Source of the DNA: Aurelia coerulea
Lineage: Eukaryota > Cnidaria > Scyphozoa > Semaeostomeae > Ulmaridae
Direction of reading: 5' to 3'
Assembly (NCBI GenBank): GCA_039566865.1
Contig: CM076952.1
Span: 13,288,501-13,352,500, forward strand
Length of the DNA: 64,000 nt
Both the position numbers and the translations under genes were made by a program. This document shows positions 40,001-49,828 of the stretch, in pieces (the first letter of the stretch is position 1; each line of letters starts with the position of its first letter). Below the pieces are notes generated by a model that saw nothing but the letters and a program-made list of their open reading frames with translations, did no database searches and was not told where the DNA came from.

Positions 40001-40721
40001 CCGTTTAGCGTACATCTTCGTTACGGTAGCCAAAGAGAATTTGATTTATGAATTTGCAAGAGCACCGTCTAGCGTAAATCTTCGTTACGGTAGCCAAAGA
40101 GAATTTGACTTATGAATTTGCAAGAGCACCGTCTAGCGTAAATCTTCGTTACGGTAGCCAAAGAGAATTTGATTTATGAATTTGAAAGAGCACCGTTTTA
40201 GCGTACATCTTCGTTACGGTAGCCAAAGAGAATTTGATTTATGAATTTGCAAGAACACCGTCTAGCGTAAATCTTCGTTACGGTAGCCAAAGAGAATTTG
40301 ATTTATGAATTTGAAAGAGCACCGTTTTAGCGTACATCTTCGTCACGGTAGCCAAAGAGAATATGATTTATTTATGAATTTGAAAGAGCTCCGTCTAGCG
40401 TATGTCTTCGTTATGGTAGGCAAAAAGAATTTGATTTATGAATTTGAAAGAGCACCGTTTAGCGTACATCTTCGCTACGGTAGCCAAGGAGAATTTGATT
40501 TATGAATCTGAAAGAGCACCGTCTAGCGTATATCTTCGTTACGGTAGCCAAAGAGAATTTGATTTATGAATTTGAAAGAGCACCGTCTAGCGTATATCTT
40601 CGTTACGGTAGCCAAAGGGAATTTGATTTATGAATTTGAAAGAGCACCGTCTAGCGTAAGTCTTCGTTTCGGTAGCCAAAAAGAACTTGTTTTATGAATT
40701 CTAAAGAGCACTGTTTAGCGT

Positions 40722-43244
40722 TAATTTAAATTTCATGCAGACTTTGTCCACAAGAGATTTGCTAAACCTATTGTTACACCCTTTTTTGTCACTTCTTTTG
40801 ACCCAAAAGCTCCAGTTTACGCTGTTTCGTGCAATGATGAAAGTCACTCGAATCAATGCTTGCATTTGAGCTTTAATTTCGTATGTCTTATGACGTATGA
40901 CATTGTTCGTCGATGGTGGTTTCACATAGTTGCAGTGCTTCATATCGACTCCAGCTTGGCTCAAACATTCCTAAAGTTATGACTTATAAGACGAAATGCC
41001 ATGCTCGATAAGGCCCCCTCTTGACGTATGAAATCGGTAGCTGATGGTGGCCCTTGATGGTTCTAAGGATTTTATCTGTTGCAGTTGTTTTTTTCTATGC
41101 AACCCAAGCACAATTACAGACAATGCAAAATTGGAAAATAAATAGATAAAACTACCGCACTATACACGGGAGACACGAAATGTGCCTCAGTCTCATAGAC
41201 TCCTGTGAGCTTTAGTCAGTCCCATTCTGATGATAACACAAATTTCAAAGGCCTTTGTTTGCCAAGAATGTTTCCGTTTTTCGCATCTGATTTTTTCTAG
41301 TATCTATCTTTAAGTGCAACTTTCTTTTACCAATATCCATCAAATGGTGTCTATAATTTTGCACAACGATTCGGAGATTCCAAACTGCTATGTTTTTCCT
41401 GCCGTCTTCTTTTTAGACTATTGCTTGCTTATGATCTACAAGTTACCCTTGTTATCTCCGATATCCCCCCAAGACATATTTCGCCCAGTGGTATCCTTCT
41501 TAGCAGTTTTATAGCCTTGTTTTTGTCTCAGTAGAAAAACAAAATCATGAGGTGATATCCTTTATATCCTCCTGGAAAAATACTTGGATGGCATACAAAA
41601 CCTTTTGCAATGGGATTTGCTTGCATTCAGACTGTTCTCTTAACTGTTGCAGGCCGCACCTACAATTGCTAGAATGCGGGAGTCGGCCGTTAGCTACAGG
41701 CGATGCTGTTGACAGAATAATTCTGGTTTCCACTTCTGTAATAAATGTAACAGTCAGTAAGGTCCTCCTCACGCTAACATTCAACCTACAACTTGTTGAG
41801 GTAGATGAACAATGCATCGTGGATAGACGGAATATATTCATTTTGGTGCATGTGCAGCCAGCAGTCTTGGCCAGTTTTTCCATCACAAAAGCTCTTTAAA
41901 AGGCTTCATTACATTGTTTATCTTAATGTACTACATATGTAATTCTCGATCAAAAACTTCAAAATTTCAACTTTACACTTTCTTGGATAAAATATATTGT
42001 AGATTCCAGCTGTTTAAACGAAAATCTCCCTGGGCCACTAATTTCTGAATTATGGACCAAAATTCTAACAGTTGGTCAACAAATCATTCCCTGACAAGGC
42101 CCTAGCAACGGCTATTTTGTTAACTATTTGGAGGCTGAATTTCGAATTTTGGGCTTGAGGTCTGCAATTCTTCTCTGCCTTCTATTCCACCATTCCATTT
42201 TCAAAGTGAATAGGAGGCTCTAGCATAATGGTTGAGTGGTTGAGAGTTCAAAATATTTGTATAAACAAGTGATTAGAGTAGAATATATCTATATTTATAC
42301 GCACTTTTATGCGATTTGAAATAAGCACGACGTTCGAGCATAGCCCGTTATCAAGCCTCAATATTTATCAAAATATTTGTAGCGGACAAGAAGTAAAGTT
42401 GAGTTATGATATTCATCGGCAACAATCGTAATATCAGCCAAGAATGGGAAATAAAGATATTGATGAAGGGGGAAAAACTCATAAGCAACTTTATCATGAA
42501 AATCGATTTGTCAGAGGCCGTGAACGATCCGAAGAGCAAGACAAAAAGCACCTCTCAACCCCCTCAAAATCTGCCTGGTTAGGCGCACAAAATGAAGTTG
42601 AAAATGGCATTCTTTCTGCAAGTGCAAAGAAACTAAAATTATGCACTACTGCTTGCCCCTTTCCACAGAAGCAAAGAAAGGAAATCATGGAGAAACAAAC
42701 TAAGATCAACAAAAAAGGTTATGAGGACCAAGGGAAAAGAGTAAGAAGAGGGAGACATTCAAATATCAAGTCCATGACCACAGGCCCTATTCACAACGAA
42801 ATACTGATCTTTCATTTCAGTCTTTACAAGATTGCACTTTTTGCATTTTGGGAAATTATAACAATAATCAATATAAGATTTCAGGCTCAAATTTGGTGTG
42901 TGGCTTCGTCAACCTGTGCTGCATCTACCGAACCAAAACATTTTTCAACTGTGAATCTATAAATAGACTTCTGTACAAAAGGTGGTGGCCGCGGCCACTA
43001 ATTATTCAAAGATATGCTTGCATTTTCTGAATGGTTACGAATATTGCACAAATTTTGGTTGGGTGGAAGCATATACCAAGTGGCATCATATCCATAACAT
43101 TTCAGCTTTGTATCATTTGCAATCAATTTCTAAGAATTTAGAAAAATCTAAACATTATGCATACGGCATTCAAACAGGTTACTATTCTCACCCAAGGGGT
43201 CACTCTGAAATCTCAAAATAACGCATGAAACCTCTATTCTTTAC
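40722..43244. other. Flanking DNA after the satellite; no convincing gene
   Basis: The array fades out at 40721 into unrelated AT-rich DNA. Several overlapping frames of 60-115 codons exist on both strands (for example 41552-41899 plus and 41545-41886 minus); they overlap each other and show no family resemblance. The one longer frame is listed separately. I see no RNA gene or terminal repeats. Confidence 0.5.
42444..42962 (+). CDS. Hypothetical open frame, 172 codons, possibly spurious
   Basis: This is the longest open frame outside repeats. The first two thirds are hydrophilic and Lys/Arg/Glu-rich (for example RGRERSEEQDKK and KQRKEIMEKQTK), which would suit a charged, disordered or coiled segment. 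The last third is hydrophobic (LYKIALFAFWEIITIINI), like a chance AT-rich translation. I recognise no domain. There are no clear splice signals or neighbouring exons, and the frame lies in ordinary AT-rich flank. It could be one exon of a host gene or simply chance. Confidence 0.15.
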   Translation: MGNKDIDEGGKTHKQLYHENRFVRGRERSEEQDKKHLSTPSKSAWLGAQNEVENGILSASAKKLKLCTTACPFPQKQRKEIMEKQTKINKKGYEDQGKRVRRGRHSNIKSMTTGPIHNEILIFHFSLYKIALFAFWEIITIINIRFQAQIWCVASSTCAASTEPKHFSTVNL

Positions 43245-43397
43245 CCCCACGGGATCTGCTTAGCTATGTGTGTAGCCCCTTGAGGCTCAAGCAAGGTATT
43301 AAAAGCTTAGAATTGGTTTATTCCGTCTCTTTCTACGCAACAAGCAGTCACACGTGTAAAAGCGACCCACCTCTCCTCCCTCGGCGACGGTTCTTTC
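43245..43397 (+). repeat. Dispersed repeat, copy 2
   Basis: 43308-43363 is identical over 56 bp to 985-1040. CCCCACGGGATCT precedes it at 43245-43257, as in copy 1. TCGGCGACGGTTCTTTC (43381-43397) is the reverse complement of 1061-1077. The partial inversion of one block argues against a simple segmental duplication. Confidence 0.6.
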
Positions 43398-44269
43398 CGC
43401 TAACAGCGGCCATTTCCACTTCACTTTTCAACTATTACAGTATTTGCAGTTTCCTATTTTTTCTTATGTGTGTCATGGGCTTAAAGGCAAAAAGGGACAT
43501 TAACTGGGGACAATAGGCCTTTAAGCCCAGAAAAGTGAAGTGAAGATTGTCCATTAGTCACAATTCCTCTCAAATAGCGATCTTCCTTCACACTCGGGTA
43601 TCTTAGTTGATTTGAGAGGGAGAGTGACTAATTGGATGAGAATAGGTTACTATTCTTATCTCGTTACTGAGAACGAGTGATATCGGTTCCAAAAGAAAAG
43701 TGGTGTTTCAAGAAAGGATAGGTTCGATGCAGAATGGAAGTGTCGACACCGTACACGTATTTCAAATAAGAAATTAAGGAATTGAGCAAGTATTGTTTAA
43801 CAGTTACAATGCATTCTTCTGGACAATGGCGATTGTAGCTCTATATTGTATGTATGATTATTTCGTTGTTGCATTGTTTTTACCAAACGCAGTGTGTAAG
43901 TTAATAAATACCAAGCGCAGTGGTGCTCATCCTAGATATTCGGACATTATGCAACAAAAAAAATTGTTTAGTCCAATACCCTTACCCATAATGATGTATA
44001 ATTCTGGATAAAATGACGATTGTAACTCTTTCATGTCGATCTGAAGGTCGAGTCCAAAAAATGGTTCCCATGGAAGATTGTAGAAACTTACCAAATTGTC
44101 CGATTTGAAGGTTCTTGCTTGAGGTAACTCTGCTTTCCGCTCCATTAAGCACCGAATTGCCGTTTTGCAAAACCACTTTCCTCGGAAAACAGTCAATTTG
44201 TTTAATACCATTTGGCCAATCGAGACAAGATAAAAAGGACGTCGTGCTACAATGAAGTTTCAAGGACCT
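43398..44269. other. Intergenic stretch, nothing recognised
   Basis: Short overlapping frames on both strands (up to 94 codons) do not resemble known proteins. A short duplicated phrase around TTAAAGGC / TTTAAGCCC (43480-43530) and a decayed inverted motif near 43560-43630 (CTCAAATAGC / GATTTGAGAGG) are the only structure noted. Confidence 0.4.
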
Positions 44270-44592
44270 TCGTCCTACAATGAAGTCCCAATTGCAATTC
44301 GAAAGTTAACGTTAATAGTTCTGTTCAAGCATCAGTTGAAGGAACATTTCTTGAAATACTAGGCCATAGCAGAGACCATTTTATACGACTTTAACCCTTT
44401 GCTGTACGCTCCAAGATTTAGGATTAGAGAAATATTGTACTCAATTTGATATGCAATTACTTTCACTTTTAACGATGTAAATACTTTAGTTTTTAACAGG
44501 ACCCTTATTGATAACAATTCCCTTGGCATTGAAAAGGCTTGCCTATATTAATATTTCTATTATTATTATTATTTTTATTATTAAAAAAAAAA
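44270..44592 (+). mobile_element. Probable short LINE 3' end with (ATT)n/poly(A) tail
   Basis: At about 44285-44363 a plus-strand frame reads PIAIRK, LFKHQLKEHFLKY and then TAG. This is the usual ending of CR1/Jockey-type LINE polyproteins (a helix with F-K-x-x-L-K-E-x-L before the stop). It is followed by an AT-rich 3' UTR, then (ATT)n at 44560-44582 and an A-run at 44583-44594. Only the last ~25 residues remain. It belongs to a different family from the copies with a Cys-rich terminus. Confidence 0.45.
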
Positions 44593-44599
44593 AAGAAAT

Positions 44600-44670
44600 T
44601 AAACTGTTTTCATAAAAATACGTTTCGATTAAAAATCTTCATCAGTCTACAACTTTACTGGGCAGCCGAG
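44600..44670 (-). ncRNA. Hammerhead-ribozyme-like core beside a Penelope-like element
   Basis: On the minus strand the order is CTGATGA, A, GATT-TTT-AATC, GAAAC. This matches the hammerhead core CUGANGA, a helix II of 4 bp with a 3-nt loop, and GAAA. CGTA-TTTT-TATG follows and could form helix III, but I do not see a clear U-H cleavage position after it. Hammerhead motifs are documented in Penelope-like elements, and a minus-strand PLE starts 380 bp away. The helices are short, so this is a candidate only. Confidence 0.35.
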
Positions 44671-45049
44671 AATTTATACAGAAGAAGTTGTTTACAAACA
44701 AAAAGTACATAAAAATTTTAAATTTACAATTAAAAGCAATAACATCCTTTCCCACTTATGCCACTCTACATAATCTTTTTGTCCTTTTTAAATTTGAGAA
44801 GGGATTGGAGGCGTTTTAAAGTTCTACTGATTCCTTTGAGGCTACCTTGGCAACTCTGCAGTCACCCCAAGTGACCCTCCGATAGATTCGCTCGCTGCTA
44901 AAACTTTTTTTAGCAATTGCTGAATCCCGGATGGCCTGATAGGGAATTCCACCCTACCGCCACACGCATAAAAGCGCGAAGTAACAAAGGGCAACCACAA
45001 AGCGGACGCCAACGCAACCTCTAGGGACCTTCAGATGCAGTGGCAGAAT

Positions 45050-46678
45050 CTAAGCCGTTCCCCCGCACGCAAATACGTCTAATTCCACGTCTGCAGCTCT
45101 TTCATTAAGACCCTTGGGTGTAAAAGTTTGAAGTCGATATTGCCAAAACAACTCCTTCCTACGAAGTGAAAAAACATCATCCGCCCCATCTATGATTTTA
45201 ATACCAACCCGAAAGCTCCCATTATGTCCGTTTTCAAGAAAATGACCGAAAAAACTTGCTTGTGGAACAGGTTTTCCTTTATCGAGAGAGTTTTCGTCGT
45301 GTTTGCGTGCATCTGTTCTGAAATAGGACTTGTAAACATTAAACCTTTGCCGAAATTTCGTCTTAGTGCTACCCACGTATTTCTTGTTGCATGATTCACA
45401 CTGCAACAAATAAACAACATGATCAGAGTTGCAATCGTATCGCCCCGAGAAATTTTTGAAAGACCTTGTTGAATCAAAATTATGGAAAGTACCCCCCTCC
45501 CTCATCAAAGGGCAAATCTGGCAACTCCTTCTGCCATTGCATCTGAAAGTACCCTTTTCCATCAACTCTTCATCGATACTTGGCAGCTTAGCCCTAACAA
45601 GTTTATCTTTCAAACTTTTTGCCCTTTTAAACGTTACAAATATTTTGTCTTTAAAAGCTGCCTCGTGCTCCCTGTCTACCAGCAGTAAGTTCTGGTTTTT
45701 GCGAAGAATGTCATAAACTTTGTGCATGGCTGGGTGATATGTTAACACTAAGGGAATTTTTATATCATCCTTTTCCTTAGGTCTGGTATCTAATAAAGTA
45801 GCCCGATCTTTGTCCCGCACCTTGTCAATTTGATTATCAACCTCGTTTCCACTGTAACCTCTTGATAAAAGCCAAGTTTTTAAATCTCCTACCCTATTTA
45901 TGAAAAACTGTTCCTCTGAGCAAATACGACGAATTCTAAGAGCCTGACTATATGGAATTCCCTTTTTGGTGTGGTTCGGATGACAGGAAGCTCGATGCAA
46001 GAGTTGATGAGTATCAGTAGGTTTTGCAAACAAATCTGTTATAAGTCTGTTGCCTTGTTTGATGACTTGTACATCGAGAAAATTAACCTTCTCTGTGGAC
46101 CAATCTGCAGTGAACTTAATCGAGTCATGAGCCCCATTTAAGAAAGTTATAAAATCCCTAAGTTTTTCCTCCCCATGTTGCCAAATTAAAAAAACGTCAT
46201 CTATGTAGCTCCACCATACCCACGGTTTATCTTGAGCCTCAGCAAGTAGCTTTTCTTCTAGCGCTGCCAAAAAAAGATTCGCATATGAAGGCGCGCATTT
46301 GGTACCTATTGCTGTTCCCCTGAGCTGCTGATAGAAATCGCCATTAAATTCGAAAAAATTGTTCTTAAGAACAACGTAAGCTAACTCAAGAAGGGTATCC
46401 GTGGAAATGGTGTTATCCTCCCGATGTTCAAGTGCTTCTCGTAAAGCCTCCAATCCCTCCTCGTGAGGAATACTTGGATAAAGCCCCACCACATCCACGG
46501 TGCATAAAATAGCGCCCTCAGGGAGGCCATCAAGATCCGTGATTTTCTTAAGAAAATGATTTGTGTCTTTAATATAAGACTGAACCTTTTTAGCTAATGG
46601 TTGCAAATGGTGATCCAAAAATGCCGAAATGTTTTCTGTAAAAAAACCACAGTTGGAAATAACAGGCCTCCCTGGTAC
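45050..46678 (-). pseudogene. Penelope-like element: reverse transcriptase + GIY-YIG endonuclease, N-terminally truncated
   Basis: This encodes the replication protein of a Penelope-like retroelement: reverse transcriptase followed by a GIY-YIG nuclease for integration. Numbered from the Leu/TTG at 46618, RT motif A is VDVVGLYPSIPH (41-52), motif B has GTAIGTKCAPSYANLF (101-116), and the catalytic YIDD is at 138-141. The PLE-typical KPTDTH...HTKKGIPYSQALRIRRICS spans 199-234. A Cys-rich linker has C360, C366 and C369. The GIY-YIG domain has VYLLQC (402-407), YVG (414-416), Arg423/425 and a likely catalytic Glu at 489. The frame stays open upstream to 46678 (VPGRPVISNCG, RT motif 1-2) and then enters an AAT-rich stretch. 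Complete PLE proteins are longer at the N-terminus, so this copy is 5'-truncated. No internal stop or frameshift was seen, so the insertion is fairly recent. Confidence 0.9.
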
Positions 46679-46855
46679 GCTATTATTACTATTATTATCA
46701 AAGAATTGATCGAGATGCCTTGCTTGCTGATAGTTAACAACAAATAAAAAACAAGACTGCTTGTGTGAAAATTGTCAATCTATCGTAGATCTTCTTCAGT
46801 CACTAAATGATAGGGAATGTAAGTTTCTAATGATGTGGCGTCATGAAATACGCGG
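46679..46855. other. PLE junction with AAT tract and degenerate hammerhead-like motif
   Basis: 46680-46700 is a TAT/TTA microsatellite at the truncated 5' end of the PLE. On the minus strand near 46765-46795 the order CTGAAGA, ATCTA-CGA-TAGAT, then TGACA resembles a hammerhead core, with a perfect 5-bp helix II but GACA instead of GAAA. It may be a decayed ribozyme or chance. Confidence 0.3.
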
Positions 46856-47230
46856 TTAATTCGTTTTGCTAAATAGTTTTAAATGAATACGTCCTAGTTC
46901 GCTGCAACTACTGTTCATGCCTAATGGTTCGTGAGTTCTAAGTCTGGATATCCATTTACTTTCTTTCTGTGCAAGAATAGCAGAGTGCCCTTCAACGTTC
47001 TCCAAGACGTGCACACGCAGATCGCGATTAAAACTGCATAATTCACTGCCATAAAAATGTTTCCCCAACTCCGTTGCTGTCGGATCGTGTTTCGCATCAC
47101 TCCGATGTTTGTTGAAGCGCTGGCTCAACGTTGTTGATGTGTACCCAACATAAAGTAAGTTATGCTTAGTACATTCGGCTGCATAAATTACGTTTTTCGA
47201 TTGACAAGATCCCCTCGAAGTTTGGTACAT
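46856..47230 (-). pseudogene. GIY-YIG endonuclease domain of a second Penelope-like element
   Basis: The 124-codon minus-strand frame is a GIY-YIG nuclease domain: NVIYAAEC (13-20), LLYVGYT (25-31), catalytic-type Arg38, His42 (QRFNKHR) and Glu90 (AQKESKWISRL). The spacing matches the C-terminal endonuclease of PLEs. Sequence and Cys spacing (AECTKHNLLYVG) differ from the element at 45050-46678, so it is another PLE lineage. No RT sequence precedes it: the frame starts at a Met (47230) just after an AT-rich junction, as in a 5'-truncated copy. A stand-alone GIY-YIG gene is less likely, because the domain sits among PLE remnants and ends without other domains. Confidence 0.7.
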
Positions 47231-47837
47231 CTTCTTTGAATTTATGATAAATCATGAGCCTCCTCAATAACTATATAAAATTAATAAAGATTTCTCAAAA
47301 ATATAGAACTTGCATTTGCGTTTCGCTTCATCAGAACTGACCTTACAATAATTTGGGGCCTACCTATAAACCTAAGTCACAATGGGGTAACATAATAGCA
47401 ACGACCTAACAAAAGGGACCTACCTGATACAAAATTTCGAAACACACCTAGATGAAAGGGAAAGAGAGCCGAAAAGGAGACAAAGGGAATAGCAGGAGAG
47501 TTGCAGCAACAGTTAGGAGCAGAAAGAGGGAGCCGTTAATCTCAAGAGAAGTTTGAAATGCGTTGCGAAGTGAAATAGCGGCAGAAATAAAAGAGCAGAA
47601 AAAGGCGCCGTCTGTCCCAAGAGAGGTACTAAAGCGTAGCGACATTAAATAAAGAAAATAGGATAAACAAAGTGATGACTAAAGATAAAGGTACTGGTCC
47701 CAAAACACGTTTACGTAACGCGAAAAGAAAATATAAAATAAATAAAAATAAAATTAAATAAATAAATAAAAAGAAATAGACAAGATAAAACAACCCCTAA
47801 TATTTTTATTACATGGAACTGCGGGGGAACGGTAGGT
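47231..47837. other. Retroelement junction DNA; short hammerhead-like motif
   Basis: On the minus strand near 47305-47345 CTGATGA is followed by AGC, GAAAC, and GCA-AA-TGC. The two hammerhead core boxes are present but helix II is missing, so ribozyme activity is doubtful. The rest is A-rich (47720-47790 is nearly pure A/T with AAATAAAT units) and holds no convincing frame. Confidence 0.3.
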
Positions 47838-48125
47838 CTAAGAATCCACAAGTCTGACGTTGAGTCCCTTAGGTGCAAAAGTATCCAGCTTGAACTGCCA
47901 AAAACCTTCCCTAACCCTAGTATCCCCAAACAACTGATCAATAAGCTGGAAAGTAACATCCTCAAGAAAACCGTGATGCCCTACCGATGCAAAATGCCTA
48001 AAAAAATCCGCCTGAGTTACCATTTCTCCCTTATCAAACCTCATGCTACACGACTTACAATTATTAAACCTAATGGGGAAGGGGGTAAAAGTGCTACCTA
48101 CATATTGCATACCACAGGCAGGGGC
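47838..48125 (-). pseudogene. C-terminal GIY-YIG part of a third Penelope-like element
   Basis: The minus-strand frame reads CGMQYVGSTF, IRFNNCKSCSMRFDKG, FFRHFASVGHHGFLEDV, REGFWQFKLDTFAPKGLN and stops at 47838-47840. This parallels the C-terminus of the element at 45050-46678 (YVGSTKTKFRQRF, FFGHFLENGH, ELFWQYRLQTFTPKGLN). The first half of the GIY motif is lost: upstream of Cys-Gly the frame runs into foreign sequence (48126-48290) with a hairpin. Because PLE sequence of related type reappears at 49829 on the same strand, this piece may be the 3' part of an element split by later insertions. Confidence 0.75.
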
Positions 48126-48300
48126 GAATCCACACATCTGTGTGACCGATGCAAAGTGGGGGTCTGGGGGCGAAGCCCCCAGGAAATCTTCTGCGACCAC
48201 GCCCTTCAAACTCTTGGAAAACATGGGCAACGCCCTTTTCAAATTTTTTGGAAAGAAAGACCTTCCTTCGAAGGCTGTATATTTCATGTACTAGGTAGGA
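48122..48300. mobile_element. Unclassified insertion with a strong hairpin, interrupting the PLE
   Basis: This GC-richer segment begins where PLE homology ends. It contains CTGGGGGC-GAA-GCCCCCAG (48164-48182), a perfect 8-bp stem with a 3-nt loop. It shows no coding potential. It resembles a small non-autonomous element in style, but I cannot define its ends or family. Confidence 0.35.
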
Positions 48301-49261
48301 TATGGACATTTACCTCGAATCAGACCAATTCAGACCAGTGCTTTTCGACGTGTTGTTTACACCTTGACCTAGACAGGCCAAATTTTGTGGTCTGTTGAAT
48401 TGGTGCTTCCAAAAAAACTGAATAATTCATTCAACCACATGTTTGCCACACTTAGCCATCATAATCATTTTCATTATCCACTTTGAAGAACCGTTCGTTC
48501 TGGTGCACTGCACTTTCATTTCGACGTGAGATAACCAAACACCGAACAAGAATAATAGAAGAGGGCTCTCTATTGCTCAATAGTAACCTTTGGACTGCAT
48601 CTGTCAACCGGTGCAAAACGCTGATTTTTCTCCATTCAGAGGTCTGGGGAGCGATGCATTATTGCTGTCTATTGTTGAGAAGGAAGGAGCTGTCAAAGCT
48701 GCTATGATTGACACCGATGCACTCTTCAAAATAGTTACGCAAGATTCTCCTGTTTATGCGTTGGTTTTAGTTGTTCCCTTTGTGATTTGTCGAGACGCGC
48801 GTCACACATTAGTCACACATTATCTGAATAATGGGTGAAAATAATTAATTGGGCCATCGTGATTGTTTTGTGAACTTATTCTTTTGGATAATGGGTCACA
48901 TTGTCGGCAACTGCTTTTGTTACGAAGTTGCTACGCAGGGGCAGTGTAAACAGAGAGAAAGGAGGCTTCGGGAGGCTTCGCTCTTTACAGGATGTCATTG
49001 TAAAATTTCTCTCATCTCAGCACATGAATTTGAAAGCTGAGGCGGCAAATGGAGTAACGGTTTATAGTAGTTGTACGAAAGACTTGAAATGATTTGATTC
49101 TAATAACATTCTATGGTACACAGACTTATGGATTGTCAATCTTGTGAGAATGACCGATGCATTTGCATCGGTTGCATCGGTTTGGATTCGCAACCCAACA
49201 GATAAACCACTCCAAGCGACTCGCAATCAAATCCAGAGTTAATCCTATCTTCCTTACCAGT
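48301..49261. other. Spacer without recognisable gene
   Basis: There are only short overlapping frames (up to 82 codons). Short tandem phrases are visible, such as GTCACACATTA twice (48800-48823) and GGAGGCTTCG twice (48961-48980). Near 49150-49180 GATGCA/GCATCGGTT repeats form a small palindromic cluster. Nothing here supports a gene. Confidence 0.4.
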
Positions 49262-49828
49262 AACGTGATAAACGAGCTTTGCGAATACTTCTTGAGGACT
49301 ATGCATCGAACTTCGATGAGCTTCTCCAAAAGATAGATGACACTAGGGTCCATGTAAACAATCTACGTAACTTGATGATAGAGATATATAAGTGCCTATC
49401 GTGCGAAAATCCATTCTTTCTGTGGAATATTTTCCAGCGAAAGGACCTTACATACAATCTAAGATCAGGTTCAATATTAATGCTACCACAAGCGAAAACT
49501 ACAACCTATGGGACCAGTTCATTGACCTTTAGGGGTAGCATCCTCTGGAACAGCCTACCTGACTCTATAAAAAGCTCGCCATCTGTTGTATGCTTCAAAA
49601 AATCGATAAAAGAATGGAAGGGTGAAAACTGCGCATGCAAAAATTGCTTGTAGCAACAATAACTATGGAAATCTCTCCGAAAACAGTAATCATCTGTAAA
49701 TATATTTATTTTCTTTATATTATTGTAAATTTTTCCTTTGTAGATAGTTGGTTTGAATTAGCTAGTGTATTTTAAGCTATTGTAAATACCAACTGTAAAT
49801 AATTTAATAATAATAATAATAATAACAA
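49262..49828 (+). mobile_element. LINE 3' end, 5'-truncated (LINE family 1, copy b)
   Basis: Same family as 1742-2172 and 50691-53817. The frame starts inside the RT C-terminal region (RALRILLEDYASNFDELL, corresponding to RALRVLHEDYDASFDMCL at about 53300). It continues through FFLWNIF, YNLRSG and LTFRGSILWNSLPDSIK to W-K-G-E-N-C-A-C-K-N-C-L and stops at 49651-49653. The 3' UTR keeps the stem-loop (49746-49794) and ends in (AAT)n at 49799-49828. The tail directly abuts minus-strand PLE sequence at 49829, so this LINE probably inserted into the PLE. There is no internal stop in the surviving 124 codons. Confidence 0.88.
49746..49794 (+). promoter_or_regulatory. LINE 3'-UTR stem-loop, copy b
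   Basis: AGTTGGT (49746-49752) pairs with ACCAACT (49788-49794), 7 bp. It lies in the same place as in the other two copies, just upstream of the AAT tail. Confidence 0.6.

Larger units (their letters stand above)
2615..40721 (+). repeat. 38-kb satellite array of a ~64-bp monomer
   Basis: About 38.1 kb of uninterrupted head-to-tail monomers, roughly 590-600 copies. Monomer landmarks in order are GAATTTGATTTATGAATTTG, AAAGAGCACCGT, CTAGCGTAWATCTTCG and TTACGGTAGCCAAAGA. The base period is 64 bp (CTTCG at 2645 and 2709). Variants of 65 bp carry CCGTTTTAGCGTACATC and variants of 66 bp carry GCGTAAAAATC. Variants co-segregate: the TTTT form goes with TACATC, the CTAG form with TAAATC or TATATC. 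Edge monomers (especially 40300-40721) are more diverged than central ones, as expected under unequal exchange or conversion. The many 65-codon frames inside are a by-product: 64 is not a multiple of 3 and each monomer carries TTATGA, so every frame meets a stop about every three monomers (192 bp). I see no gene, promoter or RNA. A centromeric, pericentromeric or subtelomeric location is possible but unproven. Confidence 0.97.

Noticed and set aside
2615..40721. CRISPR array
   Set aside because: The whole 64-bp unit repeats with no unique spacers, there are no cas genes, and the context is eukaryotic.
2615..40721. CENP-B box in the monomer
   Set aside because: TTCG followed by TTACGGTA resembles only part of the box; the required A and CGGG positions do not fit.
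2615..40721. Hammerhead ribozyme inside the satellite monomer
   Set aside because: The monomer has GAAA but no CTGANGA box on either strand.
41545..41899. Frames of 113-115 codons on both strands
   Set aside because: They are antisense to each other, have no family resemblance and no codon-use signal that I can see.
43927..44263. Overlapping minus-strand frames of 93-94 codons
   Set aside because: No motif of RT, nuclease or any host family could be found; they overlap each other in different frames.
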